Source of the DNA: Breviolum minutum Mf 1.05b.01
Lineage: Eukaryota > Sar > Dinophyceae > Suessiales > Symbiodiniaceae
Assembly (NCBI GenBank): GCA_000507305.1
Contig: DF239552.1
Location: forward strand, 186,001-250,000
Direction of reading: 5' to 3'
Length of the DNA stretch: 64,000 nucleotides
How positions within the stretch are numbered: position 1 is the first letter of the stretch; each line of letters starts with the position of its first letter. The translations under genes were made by a program, and so were the position numbers. Positions 44,086-56,241 of this stretch are shown one piece after another. The notes beneath the pieces were generated by a model. That model ran no database searches. It saw only the letters and a list, made by a program, of their open reading frames with translations, and had not been told where the DNA came from.

Positions 44086-45510
44086 AATATCAAAAAGGAT
44101 CAAAATTGGAATTTTAAGGTGGGGTTGCGTTTTTTGTCTTGTTTTGCTTCAAGTGACGTCATGGGCTATACTGTGAGTTTTGGGGATATGTTGTTGTTGG
44201 CTGATTTTTAAAGATGAATTTTAGGATATAATATGTTTGAAGGATAATTCCAGGACAACATAGAAGATAATGTTTTGAAAAATGAAATAAAATCGTTGAC
44301 CTTAATCTATGGCTCTTGTTTTCTCATAAGGCTATAATTAGATTGAAATTGTGTGAAATGCATGTTGAAGATTTGAATGCTGACCCCACGCCCTGTAAGA
44401 AGGTTGGCCGTTGCCTTTTGAAACCAACATTAAATTCCAATGTCATCCTCATACCACAAAGAAGCACCAAAACCCTGCAAATCATAGCACACAGAGAAAA
44501 CAAAAAAACACAAACACGTGTCAACCATAAGAAAAACGCAAAACCATCAAAACCGCAAGTCCTCCAAGAAAAAGAACAACACCCCAAGTCATACCACAAA
44601 AACACCAAGGAAAGCCAGACATTTCAAATTAACAAAAGGACAAACAAGAAAGACAAATTGTTGAGAGCAAAACTGCATAGAGAGATGGGGAGTCATTTTC
44701 TACTGATTTACGTTTGCTATGTTTTGCCCTCACTGTTCCAGCAAAGCCAGGCAAAACCCACATCAAATGGAAGTGGAACATGGGTACCTCCAACAAAATC
44801 AGGACGTGAAACAACACCAAAACGGTCAGGTCTTCACCCTTGCCACTGAATCATCAAAACGTCAGGGTTGCGACTTCAACGGCCAATAGAAGCGAATAAA
44901 TGGGGGAAAAAAATCAACAAAAAACTTTGGACAACCATCCTGGTGGAGGTTGGTTTTCAAAAAAAACACGATTTTATTCTCCCGGCCGTTGAGATCTCAA
45001 CTGGTTAATGGGAGGTTGATCTTTGGTTTCAATTTGCCGTGGGCCTGTTGGTGCACGATTACTTGTCGTACATATTTATTTGAAGTAGAGAGCAGAATGC
45101 CACTTAATATACAAACATATAAAATACACCTGAGAAAAAAACATACCTGAGACAGTTTACCAGATGATTGTACAGGGGACGTCGAGTTTCCACTTGCGGT
45201 TGAGCGAAAGGTGATGATATTGAAAATGTGTCACAGGGAAACACAACAGATTTGATCATCTATTCTGGAGCCATTCTGTGGGTTGTTTGAATCTGTTGGA
45301 TGTTTTTTTGTGGATGGTGAGGTTGGTGTTGGGGGGTTGAGTGGGGTCTAGTGCTTCAGTTGTCAGATTGCTCAAAGATTTTCAATGATACTCCACTTGG
45401 TGGTAGCTCATTGGACTTTGATCCAACGTATCAGGTAAAGACTCCTGGAATAAACCCAACTGATAAGGACGCTCCAGGCAAATGCCTTGCAACTAGCAAA
45501 TGGATAATGA
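44086..45510. other. no supported gene
   Basis: A Lys/Asn-rich open frame at 44316-44849 has the composition of A-rich non-coding DNA and no splice context. Nothing else was recognised. Confidence 0.45.
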
Positions 45511-45605
45511 CCTTCCAGGGACTAACATATCCCACCTTGGGAAAAGAAAAATCATGTTCAACAGTGCCATTGGATGGGATATGTCATGTTAGTTCCCAGG
45601 AGGGT
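45511..45605. repeat. MITE with CCAGGGACTAACATATCCC ends
   Basis: Left CCTTCCAGGGACTAACATAT; the reverse complement of the right end is CCCTCCTGGGAACTAACATG. About 95 bp. Same family as 52882-52975, with CATATCCC in place of CATGGCC. Confidence 0.82.
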
Positions 45606-45706
45606 ATTTATATATATATATACAGAATATTTATTTTTGCAGGGAGATGATAACCCATTAACCCTAACACATGACTCAAAAACGACATGTTTTTGGATGC
45701 TGCCAG

Positions 45707-46706
45707 GCTCTTCCTACATCTCCACAGAAGCCTCGCCGCCTAAGTGGCGCTGATGTCTTGTCAGCCTTGCCCACCCCAGCGCGGCGGAGTGCAGGTGGAG
45801 TACGTGAGGTGCGGTGTGTGGTGTGCACAGTTTCTGGAAAAAAACATGTGTTTACCCATTCTACTTGAAAGATGCCCTGATTTGCAGTATTCTCTCTGTA
45901 GTTCTGAGAAGGAAATGGATGGAAATGGAATTTTTGAGGAAATGGATAAGTTCCTGCACCAGTTGTTATTGAGTAAATCTGCCCATGCACTATGCACACT
46001 TTTTTTTCAAAAGATATAAGCATGTTTCGAAACTCTTATCTGCCATCTTGACATGTTATTCTCTAAATTCTTGTGTGTGTGTGTAGGTGTTTTTCACCAT
46101 TGATGTATGGATGTTTCCAAAAATAGTGGTACCCCCAAATTTTTCCATTTTAGATAATAGAGTTTTCCATTATAAACCATCCATTTTGGGGTACCCCTAT
46201 CTTTGGAAACGCCCATATCCATCCACGAAACCCACCACGAAACCCATGTGAAATCCCAGGCCTCCGTCCCAGCGCCCCGTAGCCAAGTGGCACAGCCGTT
46301 GGCACCGCCGTTGGCGCCGGCCTTGGGACGAATGTCCAAGGCGAAGGTGTGACCCATAAAACCCGTGGCAGGGGGAAGAGATGTGAGGATGAAATTTGTT
46401 GCAGAAAATGAGATGTTATTAGAATGGAATTTCGGAATTGATTGTATTTTGAAATTGTGTTTTTAGTTTTATCACATATCAAATTGATATGAATGAACAA
46501 TTAGAATAAATGTGATGATGATGATGATGATTGAAGGCGGGGATCAATGAATTATTTGTCTTCTTCCCCAGCTTCCCCGCTGCGTCTATGCCATACCCGG
46601 ATGCCACAAGCCATTACTGCAAAACGTGCCAGGAGGATGTTCAAAAGCAAGTGGCAAAAGACCAGAACAAGGAAGCAAGTCATCACTCGAGTGGGTTTTG
46701 GGTCAT
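45707..46706 (+). CDS. multi-exon gene fragment, Pro/Ala-rich protein (exons 45707-45808, 46260-46346, 46572-46706)
   Basis: The exons are 34, 29 and 45 codons, all phase 0 at both ends, with clean sites: GCTGCCAG|...GTGAG|GTGCGG, AATCCCAG|...GCGAAG|GTGTGA, TTCCCCAG|...GGTCAT|GTAAAT. They are GC-rich against AT-rich introns. Peptides are ALPTSPQKPRRLSGADVLSA; ASVPAPRSQVAQPLAPPLAP; and for the third, in the joined phase, LPRCVYAIPGCHKPLLQNVP. The third exon is open in all three frames, so its phase depends on the chain. A low-complexity linker with basic patches; no domain recognised. A MITE lies in the first intron. Confidence 0.55.
46107..46216. repeat. GGGTGTTTCC palindromic MITE, copy 3
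   Basis: ATGGATGTTTCCAAAAATAG at the left and CTATCTTTGGAAACGCCCAT at the right. Located in the intron 45809-46259, 43 bp before its acceptor. Confidence 0.93.
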
Positions 46707-46976
46707 GTAAATCAATGGTACACGTGTGGAACGAACTTGGCACTATGGGCATGTCTAAAGTTAGTACAGGGATTAGGATAATTGTGAAGCCACTCGTAAT
46801 GAGGTATGTGAAGGACGGCTATATCGCTGACAATAGATAGATAAATAGATTTTTTTAAAGCCTTGGTCGGTCCATCTCAGGGTTCAATCATTTTTGTGTT
46901 GTGTCCATTGCGACCTTCATCTTTTTTACAAAGAGACCACCCTGTGTACCACCATGGTGCGATGTTTTGATTACAG

Positions 46977-47158
46977 GAACATATGTTGAGATGTCTCAGA
47001 AAATCCCATACACAATCCCAGAGTTCGATGAGATATGGGCCTGGGTATTGTTCAATGATGGATTTTGGGGGCCACATGCCACAACCTCCCTGATGGTCCA
47101 GAGTCAAACAGTGAATTTCTTTCGCCTCTGTCTTCGTGGCAAGCTGGATATGCCGTAG
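46977..47158 (+). CDS. candidate exon, unknown protein
   Basis: Acceptor TTTTGATTACAG|. In the frame with two leading bases it reads TYVEMSQKIPYTIPEFDEIW, then AWVLFNDGFWGP, to a TAG at 47158. The phase differs from that left by 46706, so an exon between them may be missing or this belongs elsewhere. Confidence 0.38.
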
Positions 47159-48053
47159 TTGAACAGTGCCACATGCAGAGTATATAATAGACTGTAGACT
47201 TTAGGCCTGGGCAATGTATGGGGAGAACAGATCACAACAATCACATGAACTGCAATGTCCAAATGTTTGTTTTGTGTAGCAGCATGCAGCATGGGTGCAC
47301 CAGGAAGATGACAAGAAGCATCAAGAAAATCAACATCGCCAGTTGTCTTACTGGCCCTTGCCGACCACAGGACACTGACGACTGACTATGATAAAATGAG
47401 ACGGGGTGGTAAAACAAGACCAACCACATGCAGTGACGCAGAACCCTCTGGATAGCTCATTGAGAAGGAAAAGAACACATCTCTATATAAATATATATAC
47501 TCCATACAGATATATGTCTATTGTATCTATTATATTCAGACTTTCGTTTATAGTTTGTTATCCCTTAATGTTTATACACACTGAAGTTTCCATAATGTGT
47601 GTGCATGTCAATGATGCTTACATTGGCAAGTTTGTCCTAGTCACTAGTCCTATTATGTCTTTTTGATTGAAACTTGTGCAACATATATGGAGTGCAATGC
47701 CCACGATGAGATTTTGATAGCTTACAGTACCGGGACTTGAGCTTTCATGTTGCACCTATTCACGGTCATCGGGCATCCACACAATTAATGTGAAGCGGCA
47801 AAAATAGTGAAACATCCCGCCAGTATATAATCCAACATGGCTGGCTGGGACCTGCCTTGTGGGTATATAAATGCGCATATGTATTATGATGTATTATGTA
47901 TATGTATGTGGTTCTTCTTGTTGAAATGGATATTTTTTTTTGTAATGTGTGATTGCTGGAGGGTGATTATACAGTACAGTACTGGTATCAATTCTGTTGC
48001 CATGTGTGTGTGTGTGCGTGTTTTCCCATTTTTGTTCCTTATGGGGACCTTAG
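47159..48053. other. no supported gene
   Basis: AT-rich spacer with TA runs near 47490. No exon accepted. Confidence 0.4.
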
Positions 48054-48325
48054 GACTTCGTACACCTGCCGCTGATCTCTCATCAGGAGATCAAGCACAG
48101 TCTGAGGAGGACTCGTTGTTGGAACTAACTCAGGTGTTGCATCTTGCTTCATTTGGGAACTAAAAATGGAAAAGCCAGGGATAATGGAAGGATGTGTGTT
48201 TTCATTCATTGATGTGGAAGCACTGCTGTTGTGTAAAATGGGGGGAACTGTACCTTTCTCGATTTGATTCGCATGACTGTCATGTTTACAATATCATGTA
48301 TCATCACCATCATCGTCGGCATCAG

Positions 48326-48381
<56 letters not shown>

Positions 48382-48780
48382 CTGATCAACATCGTCACTG
48401 ATCAACATCGTTACTGATCAAAAACAACAACGTGAACATCATATAATCTTACTCCAAACTTCTCAAGCTATCTCTTGATTTTTCACCGGTTTTGCTTTGC
48501 GTTTGAGCTTTTGCATTCCCTTCCCTTCTAACTGGCTTGGGCACTACGCAGGCAAAGAACTGCCCTGTTTTCAAAGAAATCAACTTCGGGTTCAATGCCG
48601 TTCTTTCAACCGCCTTCACTTAACTTTCAACCACCAAAAACCACCAGTTTCAAATGGTTAAACCATCCCCTAACTGCAAAACGAGTGGTTGGCTCTAAGG
48701 AACATGGTGGCACCAAGACCTCAAGCACCACCAGGATCTTCGAAGTTGCAGACTCTTCAAACTCCATCGGTGGCGGCTGA
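48054..48780 (+). CDS. candidate exons 48054-48133 and 48552-48780, unknown protein
   Basis: 48054-48133 (GGGACCTTAG| to ACTCAG|GTGTTG) reads LRTPAADLSSGDQAQSEEDS and LLELTQ. 48552 follows CACTACGCAG|. In the joined phase it reads AKNCPVFKEINFGFNAVLST and stops at 48623. In another frame it stays open 75 codons (FFQPPSLNFQPPKTTSFKWL) to TGA 48780. I cannot choose between these. A CAT microsatellite lies in the intron. Confidence 0.4.
48303..48381. repeat. ATC/CAT microsatellite
   Basis: Near-perfect run of about 20 CAT units after a few variants. The poly-His peptide it would encode is not a gene. Confidence 0.95.
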
Positions 48781-49328
48781 GTTATTGGTATCTTCAGCAC
48801 TGCGAATGTTGTGGCCTGCTGATGCCTGGGCTAAAAAGGGATGCAAGAGATGGATGTGTTAAAACAGATCACATATGATAGAGTAAGAGGGATGGAGGTT
48901 GAATTTCCATGAGTTTTTCAGGAGATGAAATGGATGGACAGGGGATTTGTTGGATGAATTTACCAGCTATTTTAGAGTAATTAGTTTAGAGCCTATTGAA
49001 GATGGGTGCCACTGCCAGTTTACTGAGCAAGGTCAGGTTTTGTTAGTGCAGAAGTTCTTCACAACTGCAGCTATCTCCCTCAAGATGTTGCGGGGCGAAA
49101 GGTGGGCACAGATTCGTTAGGCTGGCCTATGTGCCAGCCTGACATCACATTCAAAACATGGTAAACAAAAACGGTTCCAAACGTCCACTATACTAATACT
49201 ATTCTAAGCGTTTTCCCAACTTATTATAGCGCTATATAACTATAATTATCTATAATCAAACAAATCCTTAATGTTCCCCTACCTCATAAGGCCTACGTTA
49301 TTTACTATACATACATCCCCTACCGTTC
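48781..49328. other. no supported gene
   Basis: Plain AT-rich sequence; nothing recognised. Confidence 0.4.
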
Positions 49329-49607
49329 AGCATATATCATTTCCGGAAGACCAAGGACAAGCGCAAATTGGCTCCGAAAGATGCTGCCACGACCTGCCGT
49401 GACGCGACTCATGTGCTTCAAGAAGCCATCCAACAGCTGTCGGCCGCTGCCAACGTCTTCGATGGACAGGCAGCCAAGGCCAACGAGGTTCCCGTGGTCC
49501 AAGGGCCTGTGGCCGCCAATGTGGTTGCCGCACCGGTAGCACAGGCAGGCAAAGGGAAGGCTGAAAATCTCTTGGATAAGGGATGGCAGATGCAATGGAT
49601 TGATTGA
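49329..49607 (+). CDS. Ala/Val-rich exon, unknown protein
   Basis: Strong acceptor CCCCTACCGTTCAG|. GC-rich and clearly coding: FRKTKDKRKLAPKDAATTCR, then HVLQEAIQQLSAAANVFDGQ, then Ala/Val-rich repeats and WQMQWID with a TGA at 49605-49607. It may be a last exon, or a donor in CCG|GTAGCA (near 49535) could join it in phase 0 to 50211. A helical then disordered protein; no family recognised. Confidence 0.55.
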   Translation, partial: SIYHFRKTKDKRKLAPKDAATTCRDATHVLQEAIQQLSAAANVFDGQAAKANEVPVVQGPVAANVVAAPVAQAGKGKAENLLDKGWQMQWID

Positions 49608-49624
49608 TTTCATAGCTTTCATAA

Positions 49625-49722
49625 CTTGGTGGTGGTTTCAAATATTGTTTATTTTTACCCCTACCTGGTGAGATGATCCAATTTGACTAATGTTCTTCGG
49701 ATGGGTTGAAACCACCAGCTAG
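49625..49722. repeat. CTAG-ended MITE, copy D
   Basis: Left CTTGGTGGTGGTTTCAAA, right TTGAAACCACCAGCTAG. ATAA flanks both ends (in ATAACTT). It starts 18 bp after the stop codon at 49607. Confidence 0.92.
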
Positions 49723-50210
49723 ATAACTTTTTGTTGCAGCACTGTTGGTGTTTTCGGTGATTGGGCCTGGTTCAAAAATCATTGAATCCCATGAATCCCA
49801 TGAATCCCATCCCAGATGAATTCTCACCCAAATTTTTATGAGTGAACAAGCATTGTCCCTTCATCATGTTGTATATATTGATATGTGTTTGTATTATATT
49901 TATAATATGTTTTTTGTGTGTGTACATGTGTATATTCAAATGTAAATATATATATATATGTATATGTATCAGGGTTCTTTTCTGGTGGAGGCCTGTTGTT
50001 GGGTAGGATTTTTATTTCCATGATACCTGGATCTTCCACACAATCAATTAGTATTATTCCTTTTGATGGTTTTTGTTTTTTGGGTCAAATATTTTGGATG
50101 GCCAGTTTCTTTGCTTGTCACCAGAAACAGCTACACAGATCTTTAACCAAAAAAGGGGAAGATCCATCCAATCCTTGAGTTTCTGCTGCCCTGGCTGCCG
50201 TAACTTCCAG

Positions 50211-50838
50211 GTGCCAAAGGCGAACCGTTTGAGTGAAAGTAAACGTCGCCGAACCTACGCTGGAGGGCCTGATGGATATCGTCCCGTGGGCACCGCAATG
50301 GAAGGATACCGTGGTGGCATCGGTGCAGTGTCACCACCCGTGACTTGGGATGGAAAAGTAGTCCCGGGAGAGCTGGTTTCGGATGCCCGTTTTGTTTCAG
50401 GAGAATCAGGTGATAAGGACAATGTACATATGATATAGATTTTTATAGACATATCGATAACATTTTGAATATCAACGATATCATGATCAGAAACCACAAG
50501 TTTTTTTGGGTTCCAAGCAGGCGTATGTTTGTTTTATATTCATTGCACTCTATGTCGTAGCATGATGGCATCGATAGCGCAAGAGTCAGCCATGTTGACA
50601 CCCACGTTTTTTTTCTCCAAACAACTCATATCAACTCGAAGGTGAAAGAACATCAATGATCCTCCAAGTTGCACAAAAAATGTTTCTTATTTTTGGGGTG
50701 ATGTTTCCAGATGTCCTTTTCTTCAAGCCTAGTTTTGATGAGGTCAGTACAGTGCTGAACAGCAGTGTGGTGCGAGCATCATCTACTGCATATCGGGGGA
50801 GCCCACCCATTGTTAGGACTGGTGGGCTTCGTGTTTAA
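50211..50838 (+). CDS. last two exons of a gene, unknown protein (50211-50409 and 50711-50838)
   Basis: The first exon (CGTAACTTCCAG| to GAATCAG|GTGATA) is GC-rich and reads VPKANRLSESKRRRTYAGGP, then GYRGGIGAVSPPVTWDGKVV; it leaves one base. The second (GATGTTTCCAG|) starts with the two bases that complete an Asp codon and reads VLFFKPSFDEVSTVLNSSVV, then RGSPPIVRTGGLRV, to TAA 50836-50838. A basic stretch followed by Gly-rich, probably disordered sequence. No domain recognised. It could be the continuation of the exon at 49329. Confidence 0.62.
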
Positions 50839-51345
50839 GAGACACTTTGGTATGCCAGGGATAGGTTTAGAAAGGTTTGTGCTTGCGTATTCCTAGTATG
50901 TAATATTCAAGTTTCAAAGGAATATACCCAAATCAATATCAAAGGTTACTAAATGGCCTTTCCTCTGGCTACCTGGGAATGCCTGACACCTTCAGGATTT
51001 GTCAGACCATGCACCAATTCAAATCTTTGAGCGTTATTTTTCTTTGCCAATTCGTTTTTAATTCGAAAACCTTGAGACTGCCATGGAAGCAGCGTGCAAG
51101 CTATCAGCTATCGAGTCGAAAGATGTCGAAATTTAGACCTTGCAAACGAATCTACGAATATTGCAAGGGGTTGTGAGCGTTGATGTCAATGGTGAGGTGA
51201 TTGCGTCCAGCATTTTGTAACAGATTTGACTCTGATGTTCTGACGATTGTTTGTATGTTGCCTTCTAGTTTATTCCTGCCAACTGCCAACTGTTCTTGCA
51301 TCATTTTTCAGAGTGGCCTTTTTTGTCATGTCTATTTGCTTAAGC

Positions 51346-51573
51346 AAGTTGCACACGACATGTTCTTTGCTGTTCTTTGGTACCACGTTGCACGCCCCCA
51401 ATGAATCGGCTGAAGACGAAAAACATAGTCAAACAGGTCAGATTGTTCTTGGCACAAGCCATGGACATAGAACTCTGACATTGAGTTTGGCACAATTGGA
51501 TCCGTCACAACGACGAGTGCAAAAGAAACGTCAAGAAACGTCGAGAAACGTCGCAGGATTCTTTGGAGGATGA
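51346..51573 (+). CDS. candidate terminal exon, unknown protein
   Basis: After TCTATTTGCTTAAG| the frame reads KLHTTCSLLFFGTTLHAPNE, SAEDEKHSQTGQIVLGTSHG, TLTLSLAQLDPSQRRVQKKR and ends NVAGFFGG with TGA. A second possible acceptor (CAAACAG|, 51436) gives a shorter exon in the same frame. Confidence 0.42.
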   Translation, partial: KLHTTCSLLFFGTTLHAPNESAEDEKHSQTGQIVLGTSHGHRTLTLSLAQLDPSQRRVQKKRQETSRNVAGFFGG

Positions 51574-51949
51574 CGGGTCGAGGGTGGATGAATGTGGACA
51601 CAACGGGCACCTTCAAGAAAATATCTTTGCCTTTCAATGAGCTGTTCTTAAATTTTACGTATTTTTGTGTGGCTTTTCGTGTAATTAATTGAAAAAAATG
51701 TACATTTTTTTCCTGTTGCAGAAGGATGATCTATATTTTAGTGTATGACTTCTATGGGAATTTGAACTGTAACGATTTCATGCCACTTTTTAGTGAAGGT
51801 TCAAGTTAAATTTGCTTCAGCTCATTCCAGCCCTCGTTGTCTTTTTTTGGGTACCATGAGGCACATTGGCAAGAAGCCTTCAGTTTCCATCAGTTTCCCA
51901 TATTTGTTGTTAGCAACCTCCGAAATCACAGAGATTAAAAAAAAATCAT

Positions 51950-52059
51950 TACTGTTGATGGCTGAAATCCTGCATCAGTTGAGATTGCTAGTTTATCCCA
52001 TTATTTACAGGGCTTTATACATCTCAGGTGGTTCTTTGGGATTTCAGCCATCAACAGTA
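51950..52059. repeat. TACTGTTGATGG MITE, copy 1
   Basis: TACTGTTGATGGCTGAAATC and its exact inverse GATTTCAGCCATCAACAGTA bound 110 bp. The interior (CATCAGTTG...TTTATACATCTCAGGTGGTT) is shared with 63803-63909. Confidence 0.93.
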
Positions 52060-52881
52060 GTACACCTTGTGCTGCCAGTCCAAGTGTTGTGAACATGTGC
52101 GTTTGTAGTTGGATGTTTCATTCCTCTTGAAAACTTACCATCGTTGATTCACGCGGCACCAGGGACATTTGACAGAATTTGCTTGGTGGTGCTCTTAGAA
52201 CGCTCTTGACAGAAAGTTGGGTTCAAGTATTTGGAGGTAACAGGTTTGTGTATTTAAAGTTTCTTCCCAGAAGAATTACAGTACGATACTGGCCAGAAAA
52301 TGGCCTCATGATTCACTTGCAATGACTATGTACAGCAGTACTACAGTACTACAGCGATATAACTTAACTATAAACATGATCAAACAGACATGTGCATTTG
52401 TATCAATATTTTATATATATATATACATCCAATATATAATTTCATCAGCTTTGGGCTACCGAGGGTGCAGTACTCTATACTACATGAATCAAGAATCACG
52501 AATCCACAATTCACAATCATTTCTATCAACTTTTAGTCACCTTGTTCCCTGGGTCACCTGAAATCACGGCGACTTCAACCCACAACAGCTATGGAACTGG
52601 AGGATGTGTCGAAGGTATCCAGGTATTCAACTATAGGAAATCCCTACTATTAATTCACCATTTGGGAAAACACATATATAATATATATATATATATGATT
52701 TTCTCTGTTCCAAGCATTGTTTTATCGCAAATCTACATGTTGATATATGTCCCCCTGTGATTGGTTACTGCACTTGGTTTTTTCCCCTGTGATGTTGCTG
52801 AGGATTTTGGCTTCGATGTTGGCTTGGATTCTGGTCTCGAAGACCCAGTTTGCATCAAGCATTGATGGTTCAGAGTGGCTA

Positions 52882-52975
52882 CCTTCAGGGAATTAACATA
52901 TCCCCGTTTTAAAGGCATATTTGAAGATGATTTTCCTTTTCCCGTTTGGTGGGATATGTTAATTCCCTGGAGGGT
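52882..52975. repeat. MITE with CAGGGAATTAACATATCCC ends
   Basis: CAGGGAATTAACATATCCC and GGGATATGTTAATTCCCTG are perfect inverted termini, with an imperfect outer ACCTTC / GGAGGGT. About 94 bp. Shares the TAACAT core with the introner zone. Confidence 0.93.
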
Positions 52976-53380
52976 AAACAGACCCATATTAGCTCCCACT
53001 ATCCATTGCTACAGGTGATGTGTTAGTAAAACATGTCGTTCTTCCACGGCTCCATTGTTGAAACTCCAGTTTCAGCCCAAGATCGAGGGGGAAATTCGAC
53101 AACTACGGCCATCTATGTTAAACGGCTGTAGGTTAGGGGATTTTGGTAAGGTGAAACTGTTGGTCGAGTTGACTACGCGCTCTTATGGTTTTAATGTCTT
53201 TGGTTTGATGTTCACCTAGATCACTGACTAAGATGACCAGGTCGGTTCAAAGCACCAACAATCAATAATATGTTTCGTCCTTCCAAAAGATGGTTTTCGA
53301 CTGGAAATATCCTTCCGAAGGTCTATGCCTTCAGCATTCACGTCGACGCAAGCTCAGAGGGAGATGGGTGGAATTTGTGG

Positions 53381-53386
<6 letters not shown>

Positions 53387-53411
<25 letters not shown>

Positions 53412-53447
53412 CTGCTGCTCATGATGATGATGATGATGCTGCTGCTC

Positions 53448-53510
<63 letters not shown>

Positions 53511-53530
53511 TTGATGTTGATGTTGATGAT
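53387..53530. repeat. ATG/GAT microsatellite
   Basis: GATGAT runs interrupted by GCTGCTGCTC, then GTTGATGTTGAT. The poly-Asp and poly-Met readings are artefacts. Confidence 0.95.
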
Positions 53531-54419
53531 ACTTGATAATGATACTTGATGACGATGATGATACAATGACACTTGATTATTGATGAATAATGAATGATGG
53601 GAATTTTATTGATTGATTCGTGTTTAGGATGGGTACTGTCAGTATGTTGTAGTTTTTTGAATCACTTACCTCCGTGGAGACTATTGAACGGTTCTAGTTC
53701 ATACAATGGGACTGTACTTTCACTTTTTGAGATTGAATCTGAGTGGTATCCTCCAGCCCTGCAGCAACTGTCAAAGCCATAACCATTCCCTATCATCATG
53801 TGCCGAAACAGTTGGCGAGGTTGTCTGATTTAGTTTCATATGTCATCATATGTCTTCACTTCCTTCCATGATTATTGTAGCAAGTGCTTCAGTGGACTGA
53901 AAGTATATACATCGATTGTGCCTGCAACTCGGTACCTACTTAACACAGTCAAATATTATTTGTTATGTTTATATTTGCACCACTAGAGTCATTTTTTATA
54001 CAACACATGTTGTTTTATTTGTTTTGCTGCAAATTGCCCTATACCCATCACGAGCAATACAAAGATTGAACAATTTGCATGAACACATGACAGGTGATAG
54101 CATAGCTTCCTAGAATCGCATCCTCCGTTGGATCTTCCAATGGATACTCCTCCATTTCTAAGGATGGCCGCCGCATGAAGACCCGGTGAGCTCGTTGTTT
54201 GTTGAAAAAAACGTCCCCGCCAGAAGAGCGGTGTCGGATGTTGGTAGTGCTTTGGTGAAGCCAAGTTGATTCGAATCAAGCCAAGAGAGAGGAAATAGAA
54301 TCAGGAACAAATCTGGGGTGTATATAGTATGTATACTTTGCATTTAGTACATATATACTTTTTAAATGTTGAAATCACTTCCTTCCAGGAGCAAAATGAA
54401 ATAGTAGTATCACAAGCAG

Positions 54420-54584
54420 TTGCGGTGGTTGCTTCATCTTATGTCTATTCCACTTGACCTTCAGGTTGAGGGTTTGGACCTTTGGATGTTCAAGAGTCAA
54501 CGGCGAGGGAGGCAGTTGGTTGAATTTTTAAGGGGTGCAAACACGGGGATGCACAAGGGATTCCTTGAAGGATTGATCCAACAA
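54420..54584 (+). CDS. candidate exon ending at a MITE
   Basis: After ATCACAAGCAG| the frame reads LRWLLHLMSIPLDLQVEGLD, LWMFKSQRRGRQLVEFLRGA and on to IQQL. The first bases of the adjoining MITE (CTAG|GTGGTGG) would supply the donor. An earlier donor at CTTCAG|GTTGAG (54464) is also possible. Confidence 0.4.
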
Positions 54585-54682
54585 CTAGGTGGTGGTTTCA
54601 AATATTTTTCATTTTCACCCCTATTTGCGGAAGATTTCCAATTTGACGAATATTTTTCAGATGGGTTGAAACCACCAATTAG
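54585..54682. repeat. CTAG-ended MITE, copy E
   Basis: Left CTAGGTGGTGGTTTCAAA, right TTGAAACCACCAATTAG. Interior as in the other copies, with ATTTTTCAGATGGGTTG. Confidence 0.92.
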
Positions 54683-56241
54683 TGTTGGTATATGATGCTG
54701 CTTTGTCACGGATGATTTATGGAGCCGTTGTTGAGCCAATCAGCCAATGGAAGTCTTATGGATGTTTTTGCTTGCACGGTGTGAGTTTCATGTTCTTAGG
54801 GTTTCATCACGGAACTGCATCATGGCTGAAGGTACATATCTAAAGAACAATAATGTTTTGTACCGAATCACATAATCACATGCCACATGCCTATGTTTTC
54901 TGTTCGATTGGGAGGGACATGTTTCTAGTTCATACGATTGACGGACGGAAATTCCAGAGGACAAAAAGTGAGCAGCCAATAATTTGAAGGCTTCAACCTT
55001 AAGCTGTTGGTAGCTCTCAGCGTTCTTGGATTCAGTTCGGTCAACGACCTTGAGATCAGGAAGCGCCCCTTGAGTTCAAACAACAGATCCTGTCTTTCAT
55101 CATGGATCCACATTGAAATCAATCTTGGGCCCTGACATTCTCATATCCTATCCCGACATTCTCAAGCAGAGATTACAAATCACGAACCAAATGGCTGGAT
55201 ATGTCGGCCCACTTTAATGTCAGAACCGAGCGTAAATGACATCCACAACTTCTCTTTGCAAGCTTCAGGGACAGGGATTTCAACAGAGAGGGAATGCTAT
55301 GAATAATTTTCAAATATGTATACACTCCGGTAAACTAACATAGCAATGGAAAATGGGACCCGGATTGAAGATGTATCTCCTATTAAGAACATGATGATTT
55401 TCCACTTAGCCATGTTGGGTACTATTTTCATCCAGCCATATATGGTGGGATTCACCATTTCTGTGGAGCTTTCAGCATCGACTCTGAAGCCCTTCAGCCT
55501 TCATGTCTAGCAAGGAAGCCAATTTGAAATCCTTTTCCAAATGCAAGCCATGGCAGATGTACTGGAACCATTATTGCCCATGATTTGTGGCTACTGCCCT
55601 GTGACAGGTGACACCTGGATTTCTTTTGGGGGGAGGTTGTGGTGAGAAAGTGAGAGGATGAGCGAAAAATATCATGATGATAAAAAGTCACAGATGATTT
55701 TTGAGATGCTGTTTCGAGCTGGGTAGTGGAAGGTTAAGTAAACCAGTCAAACACACACAGAAAACTCAATGTCATGGGAGTTTGTAGTTTGTTTTGCATC
55801 CCACCTTGCATGTGAGACTGAGCATATGTGGCATCCGACCATGGCAATGGTTCATGGCATACTGTTTTCATGATTGGTTTCAGAAGCGCTGGTATATTTG
55901 TTGGGGGGATGATTTGATGGTTTTGATACTTTTTGTATTTTGATGGTATTGGTGTTGTGTATCGAATGTTGGAAAAATACCGGATATGAGATGCATCCTG
56001 CAAAAAAAAAAGCAGACATAATAGGATATCATAGGATGATTATGACGTATGCAAATGCCTTCAACCTCAACTCTCCAATTTTTTTCAAAAAATCAAACTA
56101 CATTGACCCTACTTGTTCCCTGGTTCGGTTTCTTGCAACCGCTGCTTGCGGTTGTTTGACCACAAAAAACAAGCAAAACGACAAACACAACGCGAGGTGT
56201 TCTGTCCGTTGCAGCTGTCTCCCAATTCTGGTGCCAAGCAG
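54683..56241. other. no firm gene
   Basis: A MITE-like pair (AAACTAACATAGC at about 55332 and AGCCATGTTGGG at about 55410) is diverged. No exon with both sites was accepted. Confidence 0.4.

Larger units (their letters stand above)
52060..54419. other. no firm gene; one MITE and one microsatellite
   Basis: Candidate fragments at 52542-52640 and on the reverse strand at 52760-52860 lack paired splice sites. The listed MITE and the ATG microsatellite lie here. Confidence 0.4.

Noticed and set aside
44316-44849. 177-codon Lys/Asn/Thr-rich frame
   Set aside because: Composition follows local A-richness; no splice sites, domain or GC rise.
48194-48385. Poly-His frame
   Set aside because: Product of the CAT microsatellite.
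53270-53572. Poly-Asp, poly-Met and poly-Ile frames
   Set aside because: Readings of the ATG microsatellite in different frames.
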